Source of the DNA: Pampus argenteus
Lineage: Eukaryota; Chordata; Actinopteri; Scombriformes; Stromateidae
Assembly: GCA_036937835.1 (NCBI GenBank)
Contig: CM072877.1
Location: forward strand, 6,586,501 to 6,650,500
Direction of reading: 5' to 3'
DNA: 64,000 nt
Positions 11,501 through 23,384 of the stretch are shown here, one piece after another. Below the pieces are notes generated by a model. That model was given only the letters and a program-made list of their open reading frames with translations, ran no database searches and had not been told where the DNA came from. A program made the translations under genes and the position numbers. Numbering within the stretch: the first letter of the stretch is position 1; each line of letters starts with the position of its first letter.

Positions 11501-14500
11501 TCGGGTCCAGGTTGATGCCCGCTTTCAGAACACCCTCAAAGATCCCGTTCTCTGACGTCAACATCGGGAAGGGAACAGCTCACCCCCCTCGTTGGACGTC
11601 AGACAGCACACTGGCTGAGGTCACGAGCATTCAGCTGGAATTCAGAGAGCTGAGCCGCCTGACTCAGGACCCGCTGTACCAGGTCAGGGCACCAGGAGTA
11701 AAATGCTGTCAGATGGAGGGTTTCAGTTCAGTTAAAATCAGACATTAAGAAGAGCTCACAAAGGCTTGTGTGATCAATTGAAGTGAAGTGTGAGGTAGGA
11801 GGAGTGAGGAGGTTACGAGTGATTCCAGAAACCAGAGCTTGTGTCTGTGAAGGTTTTCAGCCCAGTCTGACAGTATGAATTTCAATAGTTTCTCCCATAA
11901 CTTCAGCGAGCCCTATGAGACATGGTTTTTGATGAGCCCAATTTCAGAAGTGTGAAATTGCTGATCATTTCCCAATCAGAAAAAATTTTGTAACAATATT
12001 TTTTATTTATGTTTTAATACTGTCCCACACACCAGGAGTAAATTGAGCTGGTGGATTCATTTTTTTAATTATTTATTAATTTTTTTTAATTTAATGTTCA
12101 GGATGTTGTGAACGAGGTAATGAAGCTGGTCCACAAGCTGCCAGGTAAACAGGACGGCCTGGTGCCCATGTTTATCAACACTAACAGCGGCCAGTTCACC
12201 CACAGAGGAGTGTTCACGCTCGGCGCCAGGGCAGACAGCTACTATGAATACCTGCTCAAACAGTGGATCCAGGGAGGCAAGACAGAAGACGAGTAATTAT
12301 AACTTCACATTTCTCTGTTGCTGTTCTGTGATGGCCAATGAAAATACTGGATTATAAATTCTGGAACAACAGAATCACTTTACTTTGCCAGAAAACAAAA
12401 CATTAATGCAGAGACATTTTGGGGATAACATGATCTGACATGCCATAGTAGATGGGCTGTACAGCCCACAACAAAATAGGGTTTAATAACTAAATATCAT
12501 CAACTTTTAGTAGAATTGTGTATTAATTATGTATTTTCCATTTTAAATATAGTGATATCTTTTTTTTAAAGTTGTGATATTGCTATCAGTCATATTGCCC
12601 AGCCCTGAATATAATCTATGACTAATATGTCTGTTTTTTTTTCTGTGTTTTGTCCAGCCTGTTGGAGGACTACCTTCAGGCTATTGAAGGAGTGAAAAAA
12701 CACCTTGTGAGACAGACGGGGCCAAACAGATTGACCTTTGTTGGAGAGTTGTCACATAACCGCTTCAATCCGAAAATGGTAGAGATGCTCACCGACCCTT
12801 TAGCCTAGGACGTCTGTGTGTGTGTGTCTGTGTGTGTGTGTGTGTCTGTGAATCACATAGCACAGGACCCCCTGATTGTCACAGACTACTTTGCACGCTG
12901 CCAAAACAAACAATGAGCGTCTTGTTGAATCAGTAGCTGCACAGACTCGTGTCTCGGCTCTCTTCATTATCTCTCATCATTCTTCCGTCCCTTCATTCAT
13001 TCATTCCCTGTACCGTTCCCTCTGTCACTCCCCTCCAGGACCACCTGGTGTGCTTCCTGCCAGGAACCTTAGCGCTAGGGGCCCACAATGGCCTCCCTGG
13101 GGATCACATGGATCTGGCTGTGCAGTTGATAGAGACCTGTCACCAGATGTACAAACAGATGGAGACTGGGCTGAGCCCAGAGATCGCACACTTCAGCCTG
13201 CAGGCTGGTGATGGGCGTGACGTAGTTGTCAAGGTGAAGCTTTTTTGTGTGTTTGTGTTTTATGTGTGTGTGTGCAGGCAGTTTTCAAGGTTTGAACAAA
13301 TGGACAAACATTCATTCAGTAATGGTTCGGTAATACTTACTTAAATGTCTTTTATCTTTTGCATTGTTATTGTGTATTGGGAAGTATCTTTTTAGTGTGC
13401 TGCTGGTGCGTCTGACTGGAAATAATATAATGTGATAAGAAGACGCAAAGAACCAAAAAGAGTGAGAGCCCGTGCTGGATTGAGTGAGCCAGTAAATACA
13501 AAGCTGCGTGGAAATTTCAATCAGTTGGTTCAGATTTGTCGTGGGAGTTGTCGACCAGAACTTCCCTGACTCTCGTTTCATTTTTCATTACCAGCTCTCA
13601 GTTTATCAAAGCACCCAATTAACCTCGAATACATGTATGGCAAAATAAATCATTAAAAGCTCTTAGATAAAAGTGTGTCTTTAGAAAGGGATTTAAATCA
13701 TACTGACTCATTCGCTCATTGTCATTTTTTAATTCTTTATTCTGTTTTTATTCACTACATTGACAAATCGGTGGTGCTTAGGTAAACAGAATTCTAATCA
13801 GTGGCCCGAAGGCACAAACTTATTGAATGTTCTGGGATAAGGAACTTTTTTATAGTTTGTGTTTGAAAGCAGAGTCATATAATCGCCCCAAGAAGTTTTC
13901 AGAACATCAGTTTTTCTTGACTCTTCATGCTTGAAACCACAACTAATCTCATAAAACTGCTCTTAACAATTTTGTCAGCTTACAAATATGTGGGACAGTT
14001 AAAATGACTGATCTGCAGTCGTACACTGAATTTTGAGTCTGTCTGCTTTTAACTCGTATTTAATCTTAACTGTAGCTACGCTCGCGAATGCTCACTCTTG
14101 ATAAAATGTTTTCAAGCACTTTCAATTTTCAGTGAGACCGTGAGGTTGTCTAAGGGTCAAAGCTGTGCGACTGAACTTCATCTGAATACATATTTTATTC
14201 AAATATTTATAGAAAAGTTCTCCTTTATCTTCCAGCCTGCAGACAGACACAACCTGCTGAGACCAGAAACAGTGGAAAGTCTGTTCTACATGTACAGATA
14301 CACGAAGGACACAAAGTACCGAGACTGGGGATGGGAGATACTACAGAGCTTCGAGAAGTACACCAAGGTACAGACAACTGACTATGTGTCTCAAAACACA
14401 AAAAAGCTTCACCTTGACAAAAGAAAATAAAACGTCTATCTTGGCAGCTTTTGTTTTCGTTAACTGTAATTCCTCCACCTCTGCAGGTCTCCGATGGCGG

Positions 14501-14696
14501 CTACACGTCCATTAACAACGTCCGTGACCCCGTGAACCCCGGGCCCCGTGACAAGATGGAGAGCTTCTTCCTGGGCGAGACGTTGAAGTACCTGTACCTG
14601 CTCTTCTCTGACGACTTGGAGCTGCTCAGTCTAGACAAGTACGTCTTCAACACAGAGGCCCATCCACTCCCCATATGGCCCTCTCCACCCAAGTGA
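5099..14696 (+). CDS. man1b1: ER mannosyl-oligosaccharide 1,2-alpha-mannosidase (GH47), complete, 13 coding exons
   Basis: Class I alpha-1,2-mannosidase of the ER/Golgi that trims Man9GlcNAc2 and feeds misfolded glycoproteins to ER-associated degradation. Coding exons: 5135-5236, 8815-8923, 9302-9516, 9757-9902, 10000-10118, 10633-10824, 11071-11219, 11494-11682, 12102-12292, 12658-12778, 13039-13233, 14236-14367, 14487-14696. They total 690 codons including TGA, with all phases matching; human MAN1B1 is 699 residues. The first exon begins after CAG at 5096-5098. ATG 5135 gives MYPPSRKDFISLTL, and an in-frame TGA at 5120 excludes an upstream start in that exon. Residues 1-44 are a basic cytosolic tail and about 46-60 a single membrane anchor. 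Residues about 71-230 are a low-complexity Pro/Glu/Lys stem, followed by the catalytic barrel. By alignment to human numbering, E319 (E330), R323 (R334), D452 (D463), E587 (E599), the C516-C545 pair (C527-C556) and Ca-binding T676 (T688) are all present. Intact, no frameshift. Confidence 0.97.
6805..6996 (-). mobile_element. Degenerate LINE reverse-transcriptase fragment (L2/Rex-like)
   Basis: Read on the minus strand, the translation contains GDPQGSILG followed by LFSIY, a Trp-Val segment and a corrupted box (YRDTDDGDHPNDI) where LINE reverse transcriptases have the YADD catalytic motif and a following PND-type segment. The order and spacing match the palm domain of teleost L2-like non-LTR elements, whose usual text is GVPQGSVLGPLLF. 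The catalytic motif is destroyed and the frame is short, so this is a dead fragment. The clade is recalled from motif style, not searched. It lies antisense within a man1b1 intron. Confidence 0.72.
7237..7300. repeat. (CT)n microsatellite in man1b1 intron
   Basis: Nearly pure CT dinucleotide run of 64 bases with one interruption (CCC near 7286). Confidence 0.95.
8503..8578. repeat. (TA)n microsatellite in man1b1 intron
   Basis: Uninterrupted TA repeat of about 38 units, self-complementary and about 240 bases upstream of the exon that encodes the membrane anchor. Confidence 0.97.
9220..9301 (+). repeat. (TG)n microsatellite that forms a man1b1 splice-acceptor tract
   Basis: A GT/TG-rich run with CG interruptions extends directly into the TAG acceptor at 9299-9301 of the coding exon 9302-9516. 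There is no conventional pyrimidine tract between repeat and acceptor. The exon assignment is supported by phase: one base from the upstream exon plus two from this one give Gly, and the frame then stays open for 71 codons. Confidence 0.85.
10119..10632 (+). other. man1b1 intron
   Basis: Intron with donor GTCAGT at 10119 and a tract of three possible acceptors (AG ending at 10632, 10638, 10644). It contains a short ACATATA-rich stretch and no other recognisable feature. Confidence 0.8.
13234..14235 (+). other. man1b1 intron
   Basis: A 1-kb intron with donor GTGAAG at 13234 and acceptor TTCCAG at 14230-14235. A short TG-rich stretch lies near 13246-13276. No transposon or extra exon was recognised. 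The remaining man1b1 introns (8924-9301, 9517-9756, 9903-9999, 10825-11070, 11220-11493, 11683-12101, 12293-12657, 12779-13038, 14368-14486) are short and featureless apart from a (TG)n near 12817-12850. Confidence 0.8.
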
Positions 14697-15460
14697 TGTG
14701 ACAATGCACGAGACATTACTAAAGGCCTGCGGGGGTCCTGTTCAGTCAATGACTGTAACTGCCGCTCAGTCAGATGCGTCTCCAAGCAACCGTCCGTCCA
14801 GACTGGAATTGCTGTGTTTAGCAGTAAAGCAGATCTGTGCCGTCCACCTGTACTTTGATAGGTCAACATGTGGAGGAGTTTATTTTGGATTTTCCCTTTT
14901 TTTTGTTTAATTTTTCCTAAGGAAAAAGTTTGTGACAGAGCTGGTCTCTAATGTAAAAAAAAAAAAAAACTTTTCTAAAAATCAGGTTGGGCTTGCTAGG
15001 GCTAAGCAAGAAAGAAGACTGTGGAAGGGCTTTATTACTTGATGGTTTTTGTTAGTATGTATGTGGTGAAAGCTCTCATTCGTCCTACATACTGTAGTAA
15101 GGTGTCATGGCTGTGACTGTGAGGTCAACCAATTCTTTTAATACACTAATGTTTGAAAGTGCACTGATCATCATTCATCTATTTAAACAGATTTCTTTAG
15201 GCGATAACTCACTACTATTCACTACTGGCTACATTCAATGCACTTCGAGTATGGAAAAACAAGAAAGTCTTCATTGTTAACCCCTCTAGGGAAATGTATC
15301 TCCTGTATTTGTCCATGCCTAAGTGTTCAGGAGCAGCAAGCAGCTACAGAGCAGCACCCAGTGACCAGTTTCATTTGTGAGGTCAGTTCTTGCTGTAAAG
15401 CAGAGGTAGTGTTCCCTAACATACCCGTCTTTAATTAAATAAAAACTCCTGACTCTGTAT
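14697..15460 (+). other. man1b1 3' UTR with candidate poly(A) signal
   Basis: Non-coding sequence after the man1b1 TGA. An AATAAA at 15438-15443 is the first good polyadenylation signal, giving a 3' UTR of about 750 bases. A second cluster (AATAAA at 18374-18379, with another AAATAAA just upstream at about 18358) could end a longer isoform or belong to nothing. A short A-run sits near 14956-14969. Confidence 0.55.
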
Positions 15461-15654
15461 ATCAGATGTAGGTTGTCTTCTGTAAGGTCACCAGACTGAA
15501 ACACTGGTTCTAATTGGTATTGTCATTAATATGGGACATTTAAAGAACTGTGAAGCTTTGCACTTCAACTTGAAATCTATTACTTTATCAGGCACCAGTG
15601 TCACACATGTAGCAGTGATTCTTTATATAGAGACAGATAACAAGTTAAATATGG

Positions 15655-15735
15655 GACGGCTGTAGCTCAGAGGTACGGCAGTCGTCCGGTAATCACAAAA
15701 TCAGTGGTTCAATTCCTACAATCCGCGAGTGCACA
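15655..15735 (+). repeat. tRNA-like (SINE-type) repeat relic
   Basis: The segment has a tRNA-like A box (TGTAGCTCAGAGG, about 15661-15673) and a B box (GGTTCAATTCC, 15706-15716) at suitable spacing. It resembles the head of an abundant teleost repeat of the form GGCTGTGGCTCAG...GGTTCGATTCC. It does not fold as a canonical tRNA: the acceptor arms do not pair, and the B box carries GGTTCAA where GGTTCGA is usual. I therefore call it a repeat, not a tRNA gene. Confidence 0.5.
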
Positions 15736-17250
15736 TTCACACATCAAGTCTGGTTGTTGTTTGTATTTAATGTGGAAGTGGCAGAGGTTTATAGGTCATG
15801 TCTAAATGACATAAATGTGTGAAAGTAAAACAGATTTACTGTTTACAGACGTAATGAATGAGTCCTAAATGATTCAGGGGATACACACATAATGACATCT
15901 TGATTTATTGATGAATGTAGAAATCTGTTCTGTTGTTGTTTTTTTTTCTGATTGTTTATCCGTGTATACATGATCCTAGCATGATGTTTCTGATCGCAAG
16001 TCCAGCAACGGGAACACTACTGTGCATGTAAACACACTGAGTGAGTGTAACATTTATTTTACATCACATGAAGGAAAATGAATCATGCTGCCATGCAGTC
16101 TTAAACTTGCAGTTACTGTGTGGTTTAAATCAGAATGCCGCCTCTTCTCCTCTTTTCACGGCTAACTTATGCTAAAAAGTGAAGTTTGTTAAGTTGTTTT
16201 CTACATTTGACTCAACGTCAAAAGTTGTTCTTGAAGGATGCGTCTATTGTACTGTAGCTGCTGTGTTGCAGGTGGTTGAAACCACTTTGTTATTCTACGA
16301 TCAACTTCAATTTCTCAAATCCAAAAAGGACTTCAAGTTTCTGTTTTGAGTCACTTTTCCACAGTGAAGACAGTCATTCAAGTCTATGTTGTAACCGTCT
16401 CCTCTTGTTAATGACGTCCTGTCTAACAGAGAGCCGTGTGCTAACCCACATCACTGAATCTACACTACATTTGTGCTGCTGTGTATATTGTGGCTGCGGT
16501 GGTTTGTTTCTGTTTTCTTTCATTGCTGCTGCATCAGTGGTGTTTATTTGGGAAGTGCTCTGACTGAAAGATTGATTCGTGGCTTGTATTTTTACTCTGG
16601 ATGGGTGGGTGATGAAACAATATGGATGTAAATATTTTGTATAAACAGTTTCTAACCTGTCATTCTGAATCAAATGTGCATCTGCTGATGATTGAGCCCT
16701 TTCTGATCTTAATTTTATGTTAAACAGCATTAATTTATGGAGACTGATGTCTGATAAATAAGTGATTTTTTTTTTTTTTAAATCTCTATTGCCTCACGCA
16801 GGAAACGGGGACATTTTAATATCCTAATTAAAAAATACATTCTGAAAATGTCTCATCTGGCATAAGAAGAACATCTGTTCTAAGACTTAAAAATGACTCA
16901 TTTACAGTATTTCATGGTTTATTAAAGTGATTTCAATTCCTGGTGAGTAAGGAATGATAATTAGATGAGAAAATAATTAGAGCTGTGAGACGGCGGAGCA
17001 ACACAAGCTTTTTATGAGTGTTAATGTGACCCCATTTAAGCCACACTTGACCTGTAAAGCAAGAGTTAACAGGGTTAACTAGGTCATATCTTGTCAAACA
17101 TGATGATGCCACGTGAAATAGCCACCAGGTTCATGTAAAAAAAAAAAGCCAGTAAATCTAAAGCCATTTCATCACCAGTTCATATGGATGATGAGTGAAG
17201 AATGAGGAATAACTCCTAACTAATGTGAGTATGGTTTGAAAAATAACATT

Positions 17251-17290
17251 TATATATATATATTTATATATATATATATATATATATATT
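17251..17290. repeat. (TA)n microsatellite, imperfect
   Basis: TA repeats split by a TTT interruption. Confidence 0.9.
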
Positions 17291-18660
17291 TGGATACTCG
17301 GACTATCAGATTTGTTGAAAATAAGAAAAAAATATATTATTGCCAGTTTCTCCTCCGATGTCACATAAGTGTTTCATAACAGGAAGTCTCTTCACAAACC
17401 AATTTTTATGATGTTAAAAAAAAAAAGCAGCTGTGTTTTTAGCTAAACATTACAATGCATTGAACGCCAGGCTTTTCACATTGATAAATACGCTGCTCTC
17501 TTAATAATTACCTCTCTAATCTTTGGCAGAAATCGACCTTTTGTCAGATATTCATTATCATTATTAGAGACTGATGCTAACAGAAAAGATAAAAGAACAG
17601 AAATGACTCATTAAGCTCCCCAGTGAGCTCCCACACAACCTATTTAAATTCACTTCGCCTTGTCATTTTATATAGTAATTATTTTTCATGGCTGATTTTT
17701 TTTTTTTTTTTACTGTCTGATGTCATTTTTTTATATATATAAAACTGGAATGGTCAAAAAATTTAGTGCAAAAGTTTTTTTTTAAAGCAAACGGAGGGTT
17801 TGATACACAGTATTTGACTACAAATCAAGCATCTTGTCCAATTCAACTCTTTTATTATCTGATTGTCTGAATCTCCATTTGTGATGATGATGATGATGAT
17901 AGATATTATTAATGTGATTTGTTACTGAGCTCAAGCCATAGCAAAATGACAACTTCACCATTTTACATGGATGCAGGCCACAAAGCCTCAGTGTCATCAG
18001 TGTCTTGCCTGCAGAAGTTCAGAGGCCAAAGACACTAAAAGATCAATATTGTTTCTGTTGGTGCAATTGATCACTTGAGCCATAATACAAGAAAAAAAAA
18101 ACCCCAACACATCTTGACACAGTGGTCATTTCTCTCCATGAAGACAGAGCCAGTGTCGACAACCTCGGCATATTTTTTAAAGACATGCAAAGTATTTATT
18201 TTAATTTCCACTTTTTTTTTCCCCGCTGACAAACTGATTCCCAGCCATGTGTCAAATCTGCATTTACTGTACAGATGACTGATTCTGCACTTTGTAACTC
18301 AAGTTGTGGCTTGTTGCAATGTTCACCAATGTTTTTTTTTTCCTGCCACTACATTTTTAAATAAAAGGTTTTCAATAAAGGTTTTGCACTTTCTCCTGTT
18401 CTGATTTGATAAAAAAACAAAACAAGAAAAATCCTGAACGAAATTCAAGGCCTCAGTATGATCCAACTTCATTTGAAGCATACTGAGGCCGTCATGAGTC
18501 ATCAGATTGCTGCACTCAAAGCCGTGTCCGCTGTCATTTATTAGACATAGGTAGTCAGCACAGTCTTGACCTGCAGCCATATTCAGCAATCGCATACTAT
18601 AAAAACATCAACTCTGCTTTCTGACTGACTTCTTAAAACTAGAGGTTATCAATACTCCAA

Positions 18661-18676
18661 CACCAGGGGGCAGCAG
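18661..18676 (+). promoter_or_regulatory. CTCF-like motif
   Basis: The bases CACCAGGGGGCAGCAG match the vertebrate CTCF core (CCACNAGGGGGCAGC) almost perfectly. The site lies between man1b1 and whrn, where an insulator would separate two unrelated genes. Motif matching by eye only; occupancy is unknown. Confidence 0.5.
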
Positions 18677-21298
18677 AAACCACCCATCGCTGTCTCATAT
18701 TTACATAATGATCCTAATTAATGCAGTGGCTTGTATTTATATCAGTTGTTAATTAATGCGCAAAGCAGTACACCATACCAGGAACTGTGTTTTTTTTTTT
18801 TAATCTCAGAGTAATAGAATACAGTGTGTGCAACATCTTTGAAGCAAGATGTTTGCAAAATGAGTGTGATCAATAGAAACATAAAGGCCTTTGCATATAC
18901 GCTGCTTATGTAATACAGCGCAACCATTTTTTTTCCTTTCCTAATATTTTTCATTTCTTTATATATTCCCTTTTTTTTCTTTTTTTTTTTAACTCCTGCA
19001 GCGGTTCCTTCAGGATCTTTCTCTCGCACCACGACTGTGTCTGATTGGCTGACCATTAGGAGTGAGCAGGCGTTCCAAATGTGCGGGCTGCCATGACTGA
19101 TGTGTGAAACATGATTTGACTGTTTCTACAGGACATCGTTGACATTTGACGTTGCACTTTTCAGCTCCCACTTTCACTCCCTAAAGGATTTGGTTGTCCA
19201 GCAACTTGCCTCACATGTCCTTAGAAAAAAAAATATGTGATGTTAGTTTACACAGTTTGAGAAATGAGTGGGAAGTTTTCACCCTTTATTCAGAAAGAAA
19301 AAGGTTCACTTGAACCCTTTTCAATGCAGTATTATTTTCTAATTGAACTCACTTTGTGTTTCAACGTGTCAGGATTGCGATGAAGTCACTGCTTTATATA
19401 GATATTAACTTCCATATTCCCGAAACCAATACCAATGACACTGACTGTTTATGTTTGTGTTCATGTTTGTGTTTATGGTCCTGGTGACAATGCTATCCCT
19501 CACTTTAGGAGGAGCGATAGTGGTTTCTGAATGTGCTGGTGAGCCTACGAATGTGTTTTAAATAAATGTGGATGTGGTTACTTCTTATCGTGAGAGATGA
19601 CAGCAGTGGTGACATTAATGTTAGTTCATAATTAATACCAACCAAGTAGCAGAATTACAATAGTTGGCCTTCTGACTGTGCAACAACACACCCAAACAGA
19701 ATCATTTTGCATTGATCCCGTTACCGGTGTGGGATTTACTTCCACAGCCAGATGGTTTAGACTCCACATATAATCCAGTATTTTGTAAATCTGTGCATAA
19801 TTAGATGTGGGTGTTTCTCAGATTTATGCTGTTGTTGATTTGGGGGATACTGTGTGGGAACACTGTAGTAGTAGTAGTCTATGGATTGATTGTATGAGTT
19901 AGCCCAAGGCTTAGAGCTGCATCTCTCTTGAAAGAATATGAATATGATTTTGGAAACTAATTGTTGCCCAAGGGGAAATTTGGAGAGATTTTCACCCAGA
20001 ACTCAGCAGCTGTCAGTAAGCTTTTTGCCAACAAATTGGGTTGAAAAAAAAAGATTTAGAAAGGCTTCGGGTTCCCTGTAATGTATTCAGACTGTTCTGA
20101 TGAGTGTTGTTGCAACAATGTCTTCAGTATGTGTATATCTCCCCATCTGCCGGGAATGTCTTTATAGAGATGGATATGAGTAAAAATAGGAGAAACTGTG
20201 AAAAAATATGTACATGTAGTACGTCACTGCAACTACATATTGATCGAGATATAGACGTCGGTTCCATTGCCATCACTGTTCTGTGACTTTGAGGTTGTCA
20301 TTAACCTGAGGGTCTTGGCTCGTGCTGGTGGGTTTAAGAAGCTGACCATCTAATCTCATATTTCTGAGGCCTGTGGTTGTATGTACTATGTACCATACAG
20401 TACGCCCTCGCTCTCTCCCCTTTTATGTCCCCATTTCCCTGTATATCTCTACTGCATTATATCATATTAATATAAAAGCAAAAATCCCCCCCCAAAAAAA
20501 CCCTTAAAAACAGGGACACAGACGTCATATCCTTGACATATTTCTAGAAAATTTGAACATGTAATTGTAGGAGAGCAAGCTGTTAGGGGTCTGAGAAGTG
20601 CCAGAAGCCTCTTTAGGACTGTTTATTATCATCAAGGGTCTTTGACAGCTGTTGCAGAACAGCTGCTACCTGAGAGGTCTCAACAAGGATATTGAGGTAC
20701 TGGTCAGCAAATATTTGGCTGCGTAATGTCACAAGAATCCACAGAATACCTTTAACTACTACTGTGCAGTGTGTTTAATTCTAAATGCTAGGTGAGACAG
20801 TTGTGTGTCTGAAAAGGTGAAAGTTGATCTTTCGTGTCTTCTATCCTCCGCCTCAGTGTAGGATAATGCATGGTTGGTGCAGACTCGCACAGAGCAGTGC
20901 GACTCCTCTGATCATTGAGAGCTAAATTCATCTAAGCAGCCAGAGTCCTTGGCACCAGGCTGTGCTGTGGGCTGTTACCTATCAGCAAAATGTCAGCTGC
21001 AACCCTGTGGTCTCTCAGATGAAAAAATTAAAAGAAAAGCAGGGAGGAACGACGAGGGCGAGGAAGCAGAGGTAACAGCAGCTCTGGATGCTGTTTGCCA
21101 ACATCATATTTGTTAGTCACAATAAAAATCTGATTTACAAAGATAAATCCAGGAATTGTTCTACCTCGGGTAAGCTCATGAAAACCTGCAAAGGTTCAAT
21201 ATTACCGTCTGAACGATGGCTCCGTTCCATTCATTATCCCAGTAAGCCACATCAATGAGTGAACGTGCCAGAGCCTGGCTGACTTGAATGTAGTGCGG

Positions 21299-21383
21299 CC
21301 ATCGTTAATGTTATTGATTCCACCTGTGCTGTTCCTGCTTTGACAAATCAAAATATCTGCTGTGAAAAGGCTCTATTAACACA
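21299..21383 (+). repeat. Dispersed repeat family, copy A
   Basis: This segment (key text TTAATGTTATTGATTCCACC, then TGTGCTGTTCCTGCTTTGAC, then GGCTCTATTAAC) is clearly related to 26828-26915 and 47946-48003, all in the same orientation. It has no coding potential. The family is not one I can name. Confidence 0.7.
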
Positions 21384-21405
21384 AGTAAGAACCACAATTT
21401 TTTTT

Positions 21406-21409
<4 letters not shown>

Positions 21410-21464
<55 letters not shown>

Positions 21465-21468
21465 TATC
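21410..21468. repeat. (TA)n microsatellite
   Basis: About 29 TA units with a single ACA interruption near the end. Confidence 0.95.
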
Positions 21469-22286
21469 ATTGGATTTCAGAGATGAGACAGTCGGATTCT
21501 TCCCACAGAGTTTATATTTACCAAATTGCACACTAATGCATAACATAGTTGAACTGCTGTCAAGAGTATGCCAAGCCAATAGGTGGCGATATAACCCTAA
21601 AGCTATGTTGGCCAATTAGAAGCCTGAACAGAAAGCTATTTCCTGTTGGCTACCTGCAATGTAGCAATGTAGCAATGTAGCAGGCCTCCACAGCACATTG
21701 TGATGCCTTCGTTCCTCAGTATAGTGCAAGAGTGACTGTACGTTGATATTTAAACATATAGGAAGTCCTGTTAGGTTAAGCAAGGTTAGAAACAGTACTA
21801 TTTAGGCCACATTGCGCAAAATGTTGCCTCATGTAAACGAAGGAGAACAATGAACCCATTGATGGGTCGAATCAGTCTTGAAAACAAAAACTGCACAAAA
21901 GGTGAGATTTTCCTGCTTTATCTGATTTCATACATTACATTATGATTTTCCTGTTATCAGTTCAAAGGGATACTTTGGGGGAAATAATTTGTCTTCACTG
22001 CTCCATGTTTTAGTCTAGTTTAGCACAAACACTGGTAGGCAAATCATGTCCTGGACCAATCTCTGTATAGAACACGAAACACAACTTCTCAGCTGAGTTC
22101 TGGTAAGAAAGCTAACAGGTGTATTTCCTTTCACAGAAACTCTAACAACCTCAAAGATAGACTGACGTGTCAAACATGAACCAGAATCAGAAATGAATGA
22201 TGATCATCTCTGAAATGCAGGTTGCAGGTAATTCTTGTCACTGCTGCAGAGCTCTGTGTGCAATAATCTGAATGTGAAGATTTTAC

Positions 22287-22319
<33 letters not shown>
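22287..22319. repeat. (CA)n microsatellite
   Basis: Pure CA run of about 16 units. Confidence 0.95.
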
Positions 22320-22322
<3 letters not shown>

Positions 22323-23360
22323 ACGCCACAGCGATTCATGATTGATTTCCAGCTTATCTCTGCAGATTATTCAACTAGTCAGTTGCTGTAATACGGAATG
22401 ATAGGCCCATACACAGCCTGCCTGTGTGTGTGCTGCTGTCTGCCTGTGTGTGTGTGTGTGTAAATTGTGTGGAACTGTGTCATCCGTCCATACACACAGC
22501 TGCCATTGCTGCAGCAGCTCAGCCGACTATGATCCCAAGTCAGATCAAATAATGAGTCGCAAAAAACAAACATGCGAGAGCTATTTTTAGATTTGGAGAA
22601 ATTTGAATCCATTGTTAAGAGATTGCTGGTCAGTTAGTAGCATTATCCTTATTCTACTTGTGCCTTTTTCACTTTCAGCTTCTCCCACAGTGAAGGGAGA
22701 AGTGACTCATGAGATGTAGTTCACTGAGGGCACCTGCGGTAATAAAAGTATTGAATATATATACCCCCCCCCATGGAGACTGATGGGAAATGGTTGGAAA
22801 TAATTGTTTCTGAGGCACTTAACGATGTCATATATTCAAATGGAAAGTTTCAAACACTTCTCCGCACTTTCATTGAATCACCTCTGTAATAGCTTTTGTA
22901 CTTGAGTACAGTTGAGTTGTCATCACACTTTTATTCTCCATACACATAGGTACGACCGCGTTTAGAAATCTAAGTGACAGGAGTTATATTTCACAACTTT
23001 GTTAACTAAATGTGACACGGAGCACTGCGTTTTTTCTACTTAAAACCAAATGAAAAACCTTTTCTTCCAGGTGAGTAGCCTGGAGTTGCATTTTAAAGGT
23101 AATCGGTGGGAAAAGCTCAGTGTTGTGTGACTACTTAAGGTGCAACTGGAGCATGGGTATGGTAATGTTTTCAGACACTCGGCACCGTTTCTCTGCAGTC
23201 TCTGTGCTCTCACAATCGGCCCGCTGATCTCAAATGCTCTCTGTACACATTTCCTTTGTATCTATTTCTATACTATCTGTGCTATGCAAAAATTAGACAA
23301 GCTGTGTTCTCTGCTGATTATGACGATGCCTTTTCCTCAGGCTGAGTGCCAGACCAGTAT

Positions 23361-23384
23361 ATGTATGTATGTATGTATGTATGA
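23361..23384. repeat. (GTAT)n tetranucleotide repeat
   Basis: Five to six ATGT/GTAT units in tandem. Confidence 0.9.

Noticed and set aside
15655..15735. tRNA gene with A and B boxes
   Set aside because: Arms do not pair into a cloverleaf and the sequence resembles a teleost SINE-like repeat.
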